Positions 53,601 through 62,216 of a DNA stretch of 64,000 bases are shown here, piece after piece. Below the pieces are notes generated by a model. It was not told the DNA's origin. It searched no databases and saw only the letters and a program-made list of their open reading frames with translations. How positions within the stretch are numbered: position 1 is the stretch's first letter; the number at the start of each line of letters is the position of its first letter. The translations under genes and the position numbers were made by a program. This DNA is from JBGMEA01 sp963674555 (GTDB lineage Bacteria; Bacillota; Clostridia; Eubacteriales; Anaerofustaceae): assembly GCA_963674555.1 (NCBI GenBank), contig OY771429.1, positions 620,001-684,000 of the forward strand, written 5' to 3'.

Positions 53601-54595
53601 GACGAATATCCTCCCGCATTCGTACAATATACATAGTCCAACATCTCTTCAAATGAGAGCGCATCTTGCCGTATACAAGCACCAACAGCTTCTTCTACTT
53701 CATCTGAAGACCGTTTTTCTAGCGCAGTGATTTGATCTTCCGTAATAAGATCATTTTCTATTAAATATGATTTATAGGAATCAATCGGACATTTATTTTT
53801 CCAAAATACTTCTTCTTCAGCTGTCCTGTAACTTCTGACGTCGCTTTTGGAATGTCCCATCCAACGGTAAGTTTTCGACTCTATCAAGAACGGCTTATGA
53901 TTTTTTCTAATATATTCTGCCGCTTCATAAACTGCGTTATAAACATCCATAACGTTATTTCCATCAACGACCTTACTCTTTATACCGAAAGATTCAGCAC
54001 GTAATGGTATATTGTTTCCGCCTACGAATTTATCAGCCGGAGCAGACATACCGTACATATTATTTTCACAATAAAACAACACAGGCACTTCCCAAACAGA
54101 TGCGAGATTGAACGATTCCAATGCCATCCCCTGATTGGAAGCGGCATCTCCGAACATGCCTAAGACGATCTGTGATTGTTTCTTATATTTTAAAGCAAAC
54201 CCCATACCGACCGCTAAAGGCAATACGCCTCCAACGACTCCGCTGCTACCCATATTGTGATGCTGAATATCCGTTAAATGCATCGATCCGCCCAATCCAC
54301 AACAGATGCCATCCTTTGATCCGAAAAGCTCCGCCATCATAGAACGTGCCGATCCTCCCTTTCCGAGATAATGACCGTGTCCTCGATGTGTTGTGAGTAT
54401 CCAGTCATCGGATCTTAAAGCGGCGCTTACACCTGCATGATTGGCTTCTTGTCCGATCCCTAAATGCGTCGTTCCATGGATCTTTCCTTGCATAAAAAGT
54501 TCATTGACTTTCTCTTCAAAATATCTCGAGAGTAGCATAATATACAATAATTTTATTTTTTCTTCGAGGTTCAGTTGTTCCTCAAAAGCATTCAT
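53597..54595 (-). CDS. 2-oxoacid/acetoin dehydrogenase E1 component, alpha subunit
   Basis: A 332-residue ThDP-binding E1 alpha. The ThDP motif is MFGDAASNQGMALESFNLAS (GDG...N becomes GDA...N here) followed by VLFYCENNMYGMS. THLGIGQEANHAG, THRGHGHYLGKGG and YRWMGHSKSDVRSYR are conserved. Length and motifs favour the acetoin/pyruvate group over branched-chain E1. It is first in the operon E1a-E1b-E2-E3, with GGAGG before the ATG. Confidence 0.9.
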   Translation of the reverse strand: MNAFEEQLNLEEKIKLLYIMLLSRYFEEKVNELFMQGKIHGTTHLGIGQEANHAGVSAALRSDDWILTTHRGHGHYLGKGGSARSMMAELFGSKDGICCGLGGSMHLTDIQHHNMGSSGVVGGVLPLAVGMGFALKYKKQSQIVLGMFGDAASNQGMALESFNLASVWEVPVLFYCENNMYGMSAPADKFVGGNNIPLRAESFGIKSKVVDGNNVMDVYNAVYEAAEYIRKNHKPFLIESKTYRWMGHSKSDVRSYRTAEEEVFWKNKCPIDSYKSYLIENDLITEDQITALEKRSSDEVEEAVGACIRQDALSFEEMLDYVYCTNAGGYSS

Positions 54596-54669
54596 TGCTT
54601 TTCCTCCGATTTAAGATATGATAAATGTGAAAACAGACCTTTGGATCATATCCCAACAAATCAATCTTC

Positions 54670-54678
54670 ATTATATCA
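54670..54678 (-). promoter_or_regulatory. Extended -10 promoter of the dehydrogenase operon
   Basis: On the minus strand TGATATAAT, 75 nt upstream of E1 alpha; a TTGAGT at 15 nt spacing is the only -35 candidate. Confidence 0.55.
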
Positions 54679-54754
54679 TATAACCAAGTCACTCAATAAT
54701 ATCTGTCGGATTAAATTTTAATGTGATTTCATTACTGTTTCATATCGACTCGCA

Positions 54755-54763
54755 TGGTATAAT
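54755..54763 (+). promoter_or_regulatory. Extended -10 promoter of the Mrp-like gene
   Basis: TGGTATAAT, 57 nt before the ATG at 54820, facing away from the dehydrogenase promoter. Confidence 0.62.
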
Positions 54764-54819
54764 TAATTTATCGAGATACTCGATCTAAAATTATTCAAAA
54801 AATCATATGGGGTAAATAA

Positions 54820-55647
54820 ATGGATCAAGATAATTGCACACACGATTGTGCCACATGCGGAGAAGATTGTTCTGAAGAAGAATTTCAAAATGAAATGGAT
54901 ATCGATGTTAACGCGATGCACCGATCATCGAATGTAAAGGCTTCGATCATGATCACTTCGGCAAAGGGCGGCACCGGAAAATCTCTTATTTCGGCAATGC
55001 TTGCATGCAAATTAACTGACTTAGGTTATACGATCGGACTGCTCGACAGCGACTTATCAGGCGCAAGTCTTTCCCTTATGTTTGGGATAGATAAATCTCC
55101 CGAACTTATAAAAGGCGGTATGTATCCCGTAAAAACATCCAAAGGGATCCGAGTCATCTCAATGCCGTTACTAACGTCAAATCCATCAGCTCCTATGTAT
55201 TGGGACGGCTTAAAAGCAGCTGCCTATGCAAAACAATTTTGGACTGATGTGATATGGGAAAACATCGACCTGCTTATTATCGATACACCTTCCGATACCG
55301 CTGATATTACACAAATGCTTTTTCAAATAGATAGCATCGATGGTATGATAGCAGTCACGGATCCAAGCGAACTATCGTGTATCATCACTTCCAGAACGCT
55401 CAATTTGGCGCAAATGAATCAAGTAAATATCTTCGGATTGATCGAGAATTTCAGTGTTGATGATAAAAAAGAAAGTTCTGTTTCAATACTAGCGGATAAT
55501 TTTGAAATTCGACTACTGGACCAAATCCCATATGATCCGGCACTTGGCGCATCCGCTCGAAATGGGACGATCGAATCGTTTGATTTTGACGTGTCGCATG
55601 ATACGATCGATTTATTAAAACAATTGATAGAACGTAATGAATCGTAA
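54820..55647 (+). CDS. MinD/Mrp-type P-loop ATPase with N-terminal cysteine cluster
   Basis: A 275-residue SIMIBI-class ATPase of the MinD/ParA/Mrp group. The N-terminus has four cysteines, C6, C10, C13 and C17, in CTHDCATCGEDC, similar in position to the N-terminal Fe-S motif of NBP35-like carriers. The deviant Walker A is SAKGGTGKSLISA (49-55), and Walker B-like LLIIDTPSDTAD follows. The central CPxC cluster-binding motif of Mrp is missing. Fe-S carrier is a possibility, but cell-positioning ATPase cannot be excluded. Confidence 0.75.
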   Translation: MDQDNCTHDCATCGEDCSEEEFQNEMDIDVNAMHRSSNVKASIMITSAKGGTGKSLISAMLACKLTDLGYTIGLLDSDLSGASLSLMFGIDKSPELIKGGMYPVKTSKGIRVISMPLLTSNPSAPMYWDGLKAAAYAKQFWTDVIWENIDLLIIDTPSDTADITQMLFQIDSIDGMIAVTDPSELSCIITSRTLNLAQMNQVNIFGLIENFSVDDKKESSVSILADNFEIRLLDQIPYDPALGASARNGTIESFDFDVSHDTIDLLKQLIERNES

Positions 55648-55664
55648 AAATGAATTACAAATAT

Positions 55665-55697
55665 AATAACGCAACTTATGTATGAAGTTGCGTTATT
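55665..55697 (+). terminator. Terminator of the Mrp-like gene
   Basis: A perfect 13-bp stem (55665-55677 with 55685-55697), a 7-nt loop and a T-rich tail. Confidence 0.9.
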
Positions 55698-55730
55698 TTT
55701 TATACGTTTAAAATATGTGCATACAAGTGA

Positions 55731-56915
55731 TTAAGCCTTAGCGATCTCTCTGCCGAAATCAATACATTCTTGTATATTTTCCTCATTAGGCTTCCACTGG
55801 ATTCTGATCCCCTCATTGATCAATTCAAATCCTGAAGCTTCTATTTCTTTGTTGATCAACTTCACAGATTCCCCGCTCCATCCATAACTTCCGAATGCCG
55901 CAGCTTTTTTGTTTTTCAATTTCAAACCTTTGATCATTTCAAGCGTTCCGGCTATCGAATGTAAATATCCATTATTGATCGTCGATGATCCGACCAAAAT
56001 TGTTTTGGATGAAAAAACTTCTGTCATAATATCATTCTTATCATATTTTGCTGAATTCATTAATTTTACAGTGCATTTTGGGTCTTCCAATAAAATACCC
56101 TTTGCAATAGACTCAGCCATAATACGCGTAGCATTCCACATCGTATCATAAACCAACAATATTTGATCTTCTTGATAGTTATCTGACCATTTTAAATATT
56201 GGTCTACGATCTGCATTGGGTCATCTTTCCATATCACGCCATGACTCGGACAAATCATATCCAAAGGCAAATCAAGCGCTATGATCTCATTGATTTTTTT
56301 CGTGACCAACGCACTGAATGGCGCAAGTATGTTCGCGTAATATTTTTTTGCTTCAGCGTATAATTCATCTTGATCGACCTTGTCGTTATAAAGCAATTCA
56401 GTCGCATAATGTTGTCCGAAACCGTCTGTTGAAAATAAAATATTCTCTCCTGTCATATAACTAAACATCGTATCAGGCCAATGCAGCATCGGGGCTTCGA
56501 TGAATATCAACTTATTTTCACCGAGATCAAGTTCATCCCCGGTTTTGACAGTAACAAAATTCCAATCTTTATGATACTGTCCTTTTAAAGATTTCACAGC
56601 GTTATTTGTGCAATAAATCGGTGTATCTGGGATATCTCTCATCAGTTCAACAAGAGAACCTGAATGATCTACTTCACCGTGGTTTACGACAATATAATCT
56701 ATCTTATCCAGATCGATCTCATCTTTCAGCTGAGAAACAAACTCTTTATCAAACGGTTTCCAGACGGTATCTATGAGGACTGTTTTGTTATCTCTGATCA
56801 AATAACTATTATAAGATGAACCTCTTTGAACCGAATACTCATCTCCGTGGAATTTCTTTAATTCCCAATCGATTTTTCCAACCCATGTTACTTTATCGGT
56901 TATCTTCTTTGTCAT
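55731..56915 (-). CDS. fprA: FprA-family A-type flavoprotein (O2/NO reductase)
   Basis: A 394-residue flavodiiron protein. The metallo-beta-lactamase-like diiron domain has NHGEVDHSGSLVELM (H-x-E-x-D-H ligands) and later CPSHGVIW. The C-terminal flavodoxin domain begins at ILLVYDTMWNATRIMA and binds FMN. It reduces O2 or NO to harmless products in strict anaerobes. I chose the ATG at 56915 because GGGAGG lies 6 nt upstream; the ATG at 56921 is too close. It is monocistronic, with no rubredoxin gene nearby. Confidence 0.94.
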   Translation of the reverse strand: MTKKITDKVTWVGKIDWELKKFHGDEYSVQRGSSYNSYLIRDNKTVLIDTVWKPFDKEFVSQLKDEIDLDKIDYIVVNHGEVDHSGSLVELMRDIPDTPIYCTNNAVKSLKGQYHKDWNFVTVKTGDELDLGENKLIFIEAPMLHWPDTMFSYMTGENILFSTDGFGQHYATELLYNDKVDQDELYAEAKKYYANILAPFSALVTKKINEIIALDLPLDMICPSHGVIWKDDPMQIVDQYLKWSDNYQEDQILLVYDTMWNATRIMAESIAKGILLEDPKCTVKLMNSAKYDKNDIMTEVFSSKTILVGSSTINNGYLHSIAGTLEMIKGLKLKNKKAAAFGSYGWSGESVKLINKEIEASGFELINEGIRIQWKPNEENIQECIDFGREIAKA

Positions 56916-56947
56916 AATCATCCTCCCAAATCGCTATTCTTGGTTCT

Positions 56948-56956
56948 ATTATACCA
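56948..56956 (-). promoter_or_regulatory. Extended -10 promoter of fprA
   Basis: Minus-strand TGGTATAAT, 33 nt before the fprA start; the -35 region is poor. Confidence 0.65.
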
Positions 56957-57030
56957 TCAACCTCCGAAATAACAGTAAAATACTATGAAATTCAACAAAG
57001 AATAAAAAAGTTGATTTTAATATACTTTAT

Positions 57031-59166
57031 TTATCGTGAAAGTATATCGATCAGCTTTACTCGCAATCTATCCCATAGCCCAAGCTCATGCTGAATATCG
57101 TTGATCTTTTGATCGATGGTCCTAATTGAAGCTTCTTCCATCAAATATTCTTGAGAATTGACTGGATCCCTCTCGGAATCTATTCGTTCATATTGCCCAT
57201 TTGGAAGCATATTACGAGCTTTAATATTGTCTGATAATACAATGTCTAAAATATGATTGATTTTATTCTTGATATCATTATCCAAGATTGGACAAGCAAC
57301 TTCTATCCTGCGTTCCGTGTTGCGAGTCATCAAATCAGCGGATGAAATAAAGATCAGTTGTTCATCACCTTCACCAAATCTGAAAATACGCGAATGCTCA
57401 AGATATCTTCCTACTATACTTGTTACATTAATATTATCCGTTGCTCCTTGTACATGAGGAAGAATACAACAAATACCACGAACGATCAATTCTATTTTTA
57501 CACCTGATCGAGAAGCCTCCGATAATGCGAGTATAATATCTTTATCCGTGATCGAGTTTAATTTCATCACGATTCGACCGTCTTTTCTTTTTAACGCTTC
57601 TCTTTCTATTAAGCGTAATACGCTTGGTTTTAACGCTGTTGGCGCAACTAAAAAATGTGTATAGATTCCATCCAAACTACCTATACTCATGTTTTTAAAA
57701 AATTCCGCAGCGTCACGGCCAATTTCTTGATTTGCCGTAAATAATGAAAGATCCGTATATTGATTGACCGTACTCTCGTTGTAATTGCCCGTACCGATCT
57801 GCGTAATATATGTTACTGTGTTTTTATAACGATACGTGATAAGACAAACTTTGGAATGCACTTTATGCTCATCGAAGCCGTAGACCACGCGGCAACCGGC
57901 TTCTTCAAGTCTCTCCGACCAGTCAATATTATTTTGTTCATCAAAACGAGCTCGAAGTTCAATGATTACTGTAACTTCTTTTCCGTTCTCAGCTGCCATC
58001 GAGAGATACTCAACAAGTTTAGCTTTTCGTGCCAAGCGATATATCGTCATTTTGATCGATATGACTTTAGGATCTGTGGCGGCTTCTTTGATCATTGTTA
58101 AAAAGAAATCCATACTTTCAAACGGATGATGGAACAAATAATCTCTTCTTCTGATCTGCCTGAGAATGCTTTCATTTAACGAAGCATTCTCCGAAAGGGT
58201 TGGCTCAAAATCGGGATAATACATTGCTCTGCACATCGATGAAGGCAATTTCTTGTCCAACGAAAATACATAATCCAATTTCATTGGCGATTTCGTAATG
58301 AAACGTTGTTCTTGTTTTATCTCAAATTTTGAAAACATAAGGTCTTCAAATTCATCACTCAGATCAGATGCAACTTCAAGTCGCACAACAGATAATCGAT
58401 TTCTTTTTGATAACAATTTTTTCATCGCCAAACGAAAATCTACACTTTCATCAAACAAATCATTGTCTGCGGTAATGTCGGCATTCCTTGTAACGCAAAG
58501 ATATGTTTTTTCCAAAACTTCGTACATGCCGAAAATACTCTCAACATATTCTAAAATGATCTGCTCCATATAAATGTATTTGATCTCATTACCCGGCAAA
58601 AATAATACATCGGGTAGCGAATAAGGAATAGGAATGATGCCAAGCAGCTTATTCTTCTGTCCTTGTAAGTACGCTACTATATGAATATCTTTATTTATCA
58701 AATGTGGAAAAGGATGGTGTCTGTCTACGATTTGTGGAGATAAATAGGGCAAGATATTTCTTTTAAAGTGCTTTTTTACGATTTTTCGATCAGTGTCATT
58801 GAGATCTTCCATTCTAAGAGCACTAATACCGTAAGTCGATAATTCTCCAACGATTTGATCATAGATGTCATCTCTTTGTTGATAAAGCGGAATGACTGTA
58901 TCATAAATTTGATCTAACTGTTCACTCGGAGATAGACCCGTTTTATTATCAACAGCGGAATTATTGACCAATGCAAGAGCATACAAGCTACCGACTCGGA
59001 TCATAAAAAACTCATCGAGATTACTTGTAAAAATTGAAAGGTATTTAAAGCGTTCCAATAAGGGAACAGAAGGGTCCTTAGCCTCATGCAAGACACGTTC
59101 GTTGAACCGAAGCCACGAAAGCTCTCGATTTTGCATGAATTCATATTCCGAATTTTTCTTGCTCAT
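57031..59166 (-). CDS. ppk1: Polyphosphate kinase 1
   Basis: A 711-residue Ppk1. The N-terminal domain has NRELSWLRFNERVLHEA and FKYLSIFTSNLDEFFMIRVG. The phospholipase-D-like catalytic domains carry the autophosphorylated histidine region DEHKVHSKVCLITY and IGTGNYNE, then LEHSRIFRFGEG. It makes polyphosphate from ATP reversibly. Its start overlaps the ppx stop by 4 nt (ATGA). Confidence 0.96.
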   Translation of the reverse strand: MSKKNSEYEFMQNRELSWLRFNERVLHEAKDPSVPLLERFKYLSIFTSNLDEFFMIRVGSLYALALVNNSAVDNKTGLSPSEQLDQIYDTVIPLYQQRDDIYDQIVGELSTYGISALRMEDLNDTDRKIVKKHFKRNILPYLSPQIVDRHHPFPHLINKDIHIVAYLQGQKNKLLGIIPIPYSLPDVLFLPGNEIKYIYMEQIILEYVESIFGMYEVLEKTYLCVTRNADITADNDLFDESVDFRLAMKKLLSKRNRLSVVRLEVASDLSDEFEDLMFSKFEIKQEQRFITKSPMKLDYVFSLDKKLPSSMCRAMYYPDFEPTLSENASLNESILRQIRRRDYLFHHPFESMDFFLTMIKEAATDPKVISIKMTIYRLARKAKLVEYLSMAAENGKEVTVIIELRARFDEQNNIDWSERLEEAGCRVVYGFDEHKVHSKVCLITYRYKNTVTYITQIGTGNYNESTVNQYTDLSLFTANQEIGRDAAEFFKNMSIGSLDGIYTHFLVAPTALKPSVLRLIEREALKRKDGRIVMKLNSITDKDIILALSEASRSGVKIELIVRGICCILPHVQGATDNINVTSIVGRYLEHSRIFRFGEGDEQLIFISSADLMTRNTERRIEVACPILDNDIKNKINHILDIVLSDNIKARNMLPNGQYERIDSERDPVNSQEYLMEEASIRTIDQKINDIQHELGLWDRLRVKLIDILSR

Positions 59167-60074
59167 ACAATTTTCTTACCTTCCGATAATTGTGAAATCA
59201 AATAGCCTTCACGCAATCCATACTCACTGACAACTATTTTTTTGCAATTATAATATTCTGCTACGGTACGTAAAATGATCATGCCCGGCAATATTGTATG
59301 CGTACGTTCGGGGATCACCTGTACAAGCTCCAATATACTGCTCTTAGAGCCGCCTTCAAAATAATCGATCATCTTGTTAACGGTTTTAATACGCAACTCT
59401 TTATTTGTTCGGGGTTTTTCATAAAGATCGTTATTCAATTTGCATGTTGCTCTTATTGTGCCTCCCACACCGCACATAGTTGGATTCTTTTGAACTTTAA
59501 CAGGGAATTTATCTAATAGCTTAAGAACATACTTCTTTATTTGTTTTATATCTTTTTTTGTCGGGAGGCTTTTTTCAACGAATTTCGTGTACATATTCAA
59601 TGCGCCTGCAGGAATTGATACCGCATCTAAAATCTGCCCATCTTCGAACGACACAATTTCCGTACTGCCACCCCCTATATCGATCAGCAATCCATCACAA
59701 AATTGATGCTCATGGTTCGCGCCGATATAGTCATAAATACCTTCTTCCTCACCGGAAATGATATCAATGTCAAAACCTGTTTGCATTTCGATGGCTTTTA
59801 AAGCTTCCCCTGTGTTGATCACGTTTCGAAGTGAAGCAGTTGCAAAAGGATAAATCGTATCCAATTCGATAATATCGATAATCTCTCTATAGTCATTCAA
59901 CACATCCACGGCTTTACTGATACCTTTATCAGACAGCATGCCGAGTTCGTCCACATATGCCGCAAGCCCCACGAATGTTTTGTTATGGAACATATGGATG
60001 ATCTGATCGTCTTCGAGAATTTTATAGATCGATAGTCTGATGGTATTGGATCCTATGTCGATTACACCGCGCAT
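59163..60074 (-). CDS. ppx: Ppx/GppA-family exopolyphosphatase
   Basis: A 303-residue ASKHA phosphatase. RGVIDIGSNTIRLSIYK starts the protein, GEEEGIYDYIGA is the middle motif and LLIDIGGGSTEIVSF the second phosphate loop. It lacks the C-terminal HD domain of longer Ppx proteins. The ATG at 60074 has GGAGGGG upstream; the longer frame is not conserved. It is first in the ppx-ppk1 operon, whose two products act in opposite directions. Confidence 0.92.
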   Translation of the reverse strand: MRGVIDIGSNTIRLSIYKILEDDQIIHMFHNKTFVGLAAYVDELGMLSDKGISKAVDVLNDYREIIDIIELDTIYPFATASLRNVINTGEALKAIEMQTGFDIDIISGEEEGIYDYIGANHEHQFCDGLLIDIGGGSTEIVSFEDGQILDAVSIPAGALNMYTKFVEKSLPTKKDIKQIKKYVLKLLDKFPVKVQKNPTMCGVGGTIRATCKLNNDLYEKPRTNKELRIKTVNKMIDYFEGGSKSSILELVQVIPERTHTILPGMIILRTVAEYYNCKKIVVSEYGLREGYLISQLSEGKKIV

Positions 60075-60229
60075 GGATATCCCCTCCGTTTTTCTGTTAT
60101 AAAACAATTATAATTTAAAAGAAAAAGACTTGCAAATTGAATATCAATTTAAATGTAAAATATTTATATAATTGATGTAAAACTATCGTACAACTTCATA
60201 AAAGCAACTCACAGCTAAAAATATAATAA

Positions 60230-60266
60230 AAGAGGACTTGATTCATTCAATAAATCAAGTCCTCTT
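60230..60266 (-). terminator. Terminator of the azlCD operon
   Basis: A 14-bp perfect stem (60230-60243 with 60253-60266) with a 9-nt loop and a TTTTATTATA-like tail on the minus strand. Confidence 0.87.
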
Positions 60267-60294
60267 CTGTTCCTAAAAAAGCACGCTATCTAAA

Positions 60295-60624
60295 TCAAAA
60301 AATATTTACCAATAGAAACATGAAGATCACACCGCTCATAATCGTCAAAAACAATTTTTTAAACGAAAAAGCTACAATTGTGGTCAATACCGCAGCGATC
60401 AATTTATAGTTACCCAAAGAAATATCTATATTCCCGTCATTCATAAGCACGGTCGGAAACAATAAAGCGCCTAATATCGCGATTGGGATATAATATAAAA
60501 TCTGCAGAATAAATGGATGCAAAGATATTTTTGATAATATCGTCAAAGGTAGCGCCCGTGGAATATAAGTTACAACCATCATTCCAAAAAAAATTAAAAG
60601 TATATCTATATTACTTACGTTCAT
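60295..60624 (-). CDS. azlD: AzlD small subunit of branched-chain amino acid exporter
   Basis: A 109-residue membrane protein with four hydrophobic segments. The AzlD features TYIPRALPLTIL, YYIPIAILGALLFPTVL and an aliphatic end are present. AzlC with AzlD exports branched-chain amino acids or analogues. The ATG at 60624 lies in the last codons of azlC with GGAGA upstream, so the overlap is 14 nt. The longer frame is discarded. Confidence 0.9.
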   Translation of the reverse strand: MNVSNIDILLIFFGMMVVTYIPRALPLTILSKISLHPFILQILYYIPIAILGALLFPTVLMNDGNIDISLGNYKLIAAVLTTIVAFSFKKLFLTIMSGVIFMFLLVNIF

Positions 60625-61312
60625 ATCTTTCTCCGATAGAAACCACAATAACACTTGCTATAACAGCGGCTATAATAACATTATAATTTTGAACACCGAG
60701 CCTAAGCAATAACAAAGATAAAAATCCGGATAATACACATACGAATACACTTTTTTTATCCGTCGCCATCAATGATATCAGGCCTATAAACATGGCCGTT
60801 AGCGCAAAATCCAATCCAAATTTATGATAGTCCACAATAATATCGCCAAGATAGACGCCTATTACCGTAAATATGATCCAACTGATATATGCCGTTGTGT
60901 TGAGCGATAGAATATAACTGATCGATGCATTCTCCGGATCATTCTTACATTTATTGATACCCACTGCAAAGGATTCATCTGTTATCCCGAAAGACATCAA
61001 AAGCAAATGCGATGTTTTGGTGTCTTGAAAATAAGGTGAGTATGCCGCACTCATTAGAAAATGTCTGAAGTTGATAAAAAAAGTTGTAATAATGATCAAC
61101 GCAGCGGCAGATCCGGTCGATAGCATATCGATCCCTACGAATTGTGCGCTCCCCGCAAATACGATCGCTGACATTCCAAACATCTGTAAACCTGACATAC
61201 TGATTTGATTTGCCATAATACCCAGCGCTATACCTAAAGGAGCATATCCGAAAACGATCGGTAACGCATCTTTCATCCCATCAACGATATGGTTCTTTTT
61301 CATCATAGTCAT
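60611..61312 (-). CDS. azlC: AzlC branched-chain amino acid export permease
   Basis: A 233-residue permease with about five or six transmembrane segments. APLGIALGIMANQISMSGLQ, SAIVFAGSAQFVGIDML and TDESFAVGI are AzlC signatures. It pairs with AzlD. There is no Lrp-like regulator or T-box leader in front of it; the start has no strong ribosome site (MTMMKK with several ATGs), so the exact start is uncertain. Confidence 0.92.
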   Translation of the reverse strand: MTMMKKNHIVDGMKDALPIVFGYAPLGIALGIMANQISMSGLQMFGMSAIVFAGSAQFVGIDMLSTGSAAALIIITTFFINFRHFLMSAAYSPYFQDTKTSHLLLMSFGITDESFAVGINKCKNDPENASISYILSLNTTAYISWIIFTVIGVYLGDIIVDYHKFGLDFALTAMFIGLISLMATDKKSVFVCVLSGFLSLLLLRLGVQNYNVIIAAVIASVIVVSIGERYERK

Positions 61313-61344
61313 CTAAAATACTTTCCGATACAATTTAAATCACT

Positions 61345-61803
61345 TTATTTGCACACATCCACTTTTGTCGCATTTGTAATTTGGAGCAACTCGGATGGTT
61401 TGATTTTTATAGATGTGTGCTGAGAGCCCGCTGCAGGAAATACATAATCGAATGCATACAAAGAAACATCGATATAGATATCCATATCATTTTTAAGTCC
61501 GAAAGGGCAAACTCCTCCAACAGGATGTCCGGTAATTTCAGGAACCTCATCCAATGTCATCATTTTTGCCTTTTGAGAAAAAACAGCTTTATATTTTTGA
61601 TTATCTATCCTCGCGCCACCTGCTGTCACAAGTAGGATGTTTTTATCTTTTTGTGTCAAAGCTACTGTTTTAGCGATTTGATTCGGCAAAACACCGTGCG
61701 CTTTTGCTGCGAGATCAACCGTTTCTGTGCTTTCTTCAAAATCATATATCTCATAATCGAGATTATTTTCAATAAAAAATGCTCTCACGCTTTCAACACT
61801 CAT
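61345..61803 (-). CDS. YbaK/EbsC-type aminoacyl-tRNA deacylase
   Basis: A 152-residue YbaK-fold protein that hydrolyses mischarged tRNAs (Cys-tRNA(Pro)-like). IAKTVALTQKDKNILLVTAG contains the catalytic lysine, and GHPVGGVCPFGLKNDMDIYI is the conserved loop. I chose the ATG at 61803, with GGAG 6 nt upstream, over 61815. It could also be a ProX-like deacylase; substrate is not fixed. Confidence 0.9.
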   Translation of the reverse strand: MSVESVRAFFIENNLDYEIYDFEESTETVDLAAKAHGVLPNQIAKTVALTQKDKNILLVTAGGARIDNQKYKAVFSQKAKMMTLDEVPEITGHPVGGVCPFGLKNDMDIYIDVSLYAFDYVFPAAGSQHTSIKIKPSELLQITNATKVDVCK

Positions 61804-62087
61804 TTTGATCTCCAATCTTTTTGTCTAAATTCTATTCATTAATATAGCACATTTGTTTATAGATAACAATATTTCTATTTGTCTCTTTGCCGGTTTCCTA
61901 CTCCCTCAAAAGTATATCTCGGAAATTTGATATTATATATGTGTACAACTAACATGATATATAAACAATAATAAATCACAAACAATCATATACTATAGTT
62001 ATCTAATCGATTTTTAAAAAAATCTATTGAAAATAACGCAAAAACCGAATTAGTATAAATTTAAACAAGAAAAACGTAAAAACAAGC
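61804..62087. other. Intergenic region between the YbaK gene and the Liv operon
   Basis: About 280 bp of AT-rich DNA before the Liv promoter. It should hold the promoter of the YbaK gene on the minus strand, but none is convincing. I see no coding frame, T-box or riboswitch. Confidence 0.5.
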
Positions 62088-62116
62088 TTGTATATTATAT
62101 AGGGTTTTGGTATAAT
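62088..62116 (+). promoter_or_regulatory. Promoter of the branched-chain amino acid transporter
   Basis: TTGTAT (62088-62093), 17 nt, TATAAT (62111-62116), with a TGG extended -10. About 100 nt of leader separates it from the first ATG. Confidence 0.75.
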
Positions 62117-62216
62117 AACTCTAACTTGTTTGACAAAGGCGTCGATGCAAGATTTTTGTTGTTTCAGACGCTTTTGTAACGCATGGAAAAAAATAATTAA
62201 GAAAGTTGGAAAAAAA

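Noticed and set aside
57000..57030. Possible terminator after ppk1
   Set aside because: The only stem (TCAAC/GTTGA with a 13-nt loop) is too weak to report.
62130..62216. N-terminal extension of the Liv binding protein
   Set aside because: It would place 29 residues before a textbook lipoprotein signal peptide.
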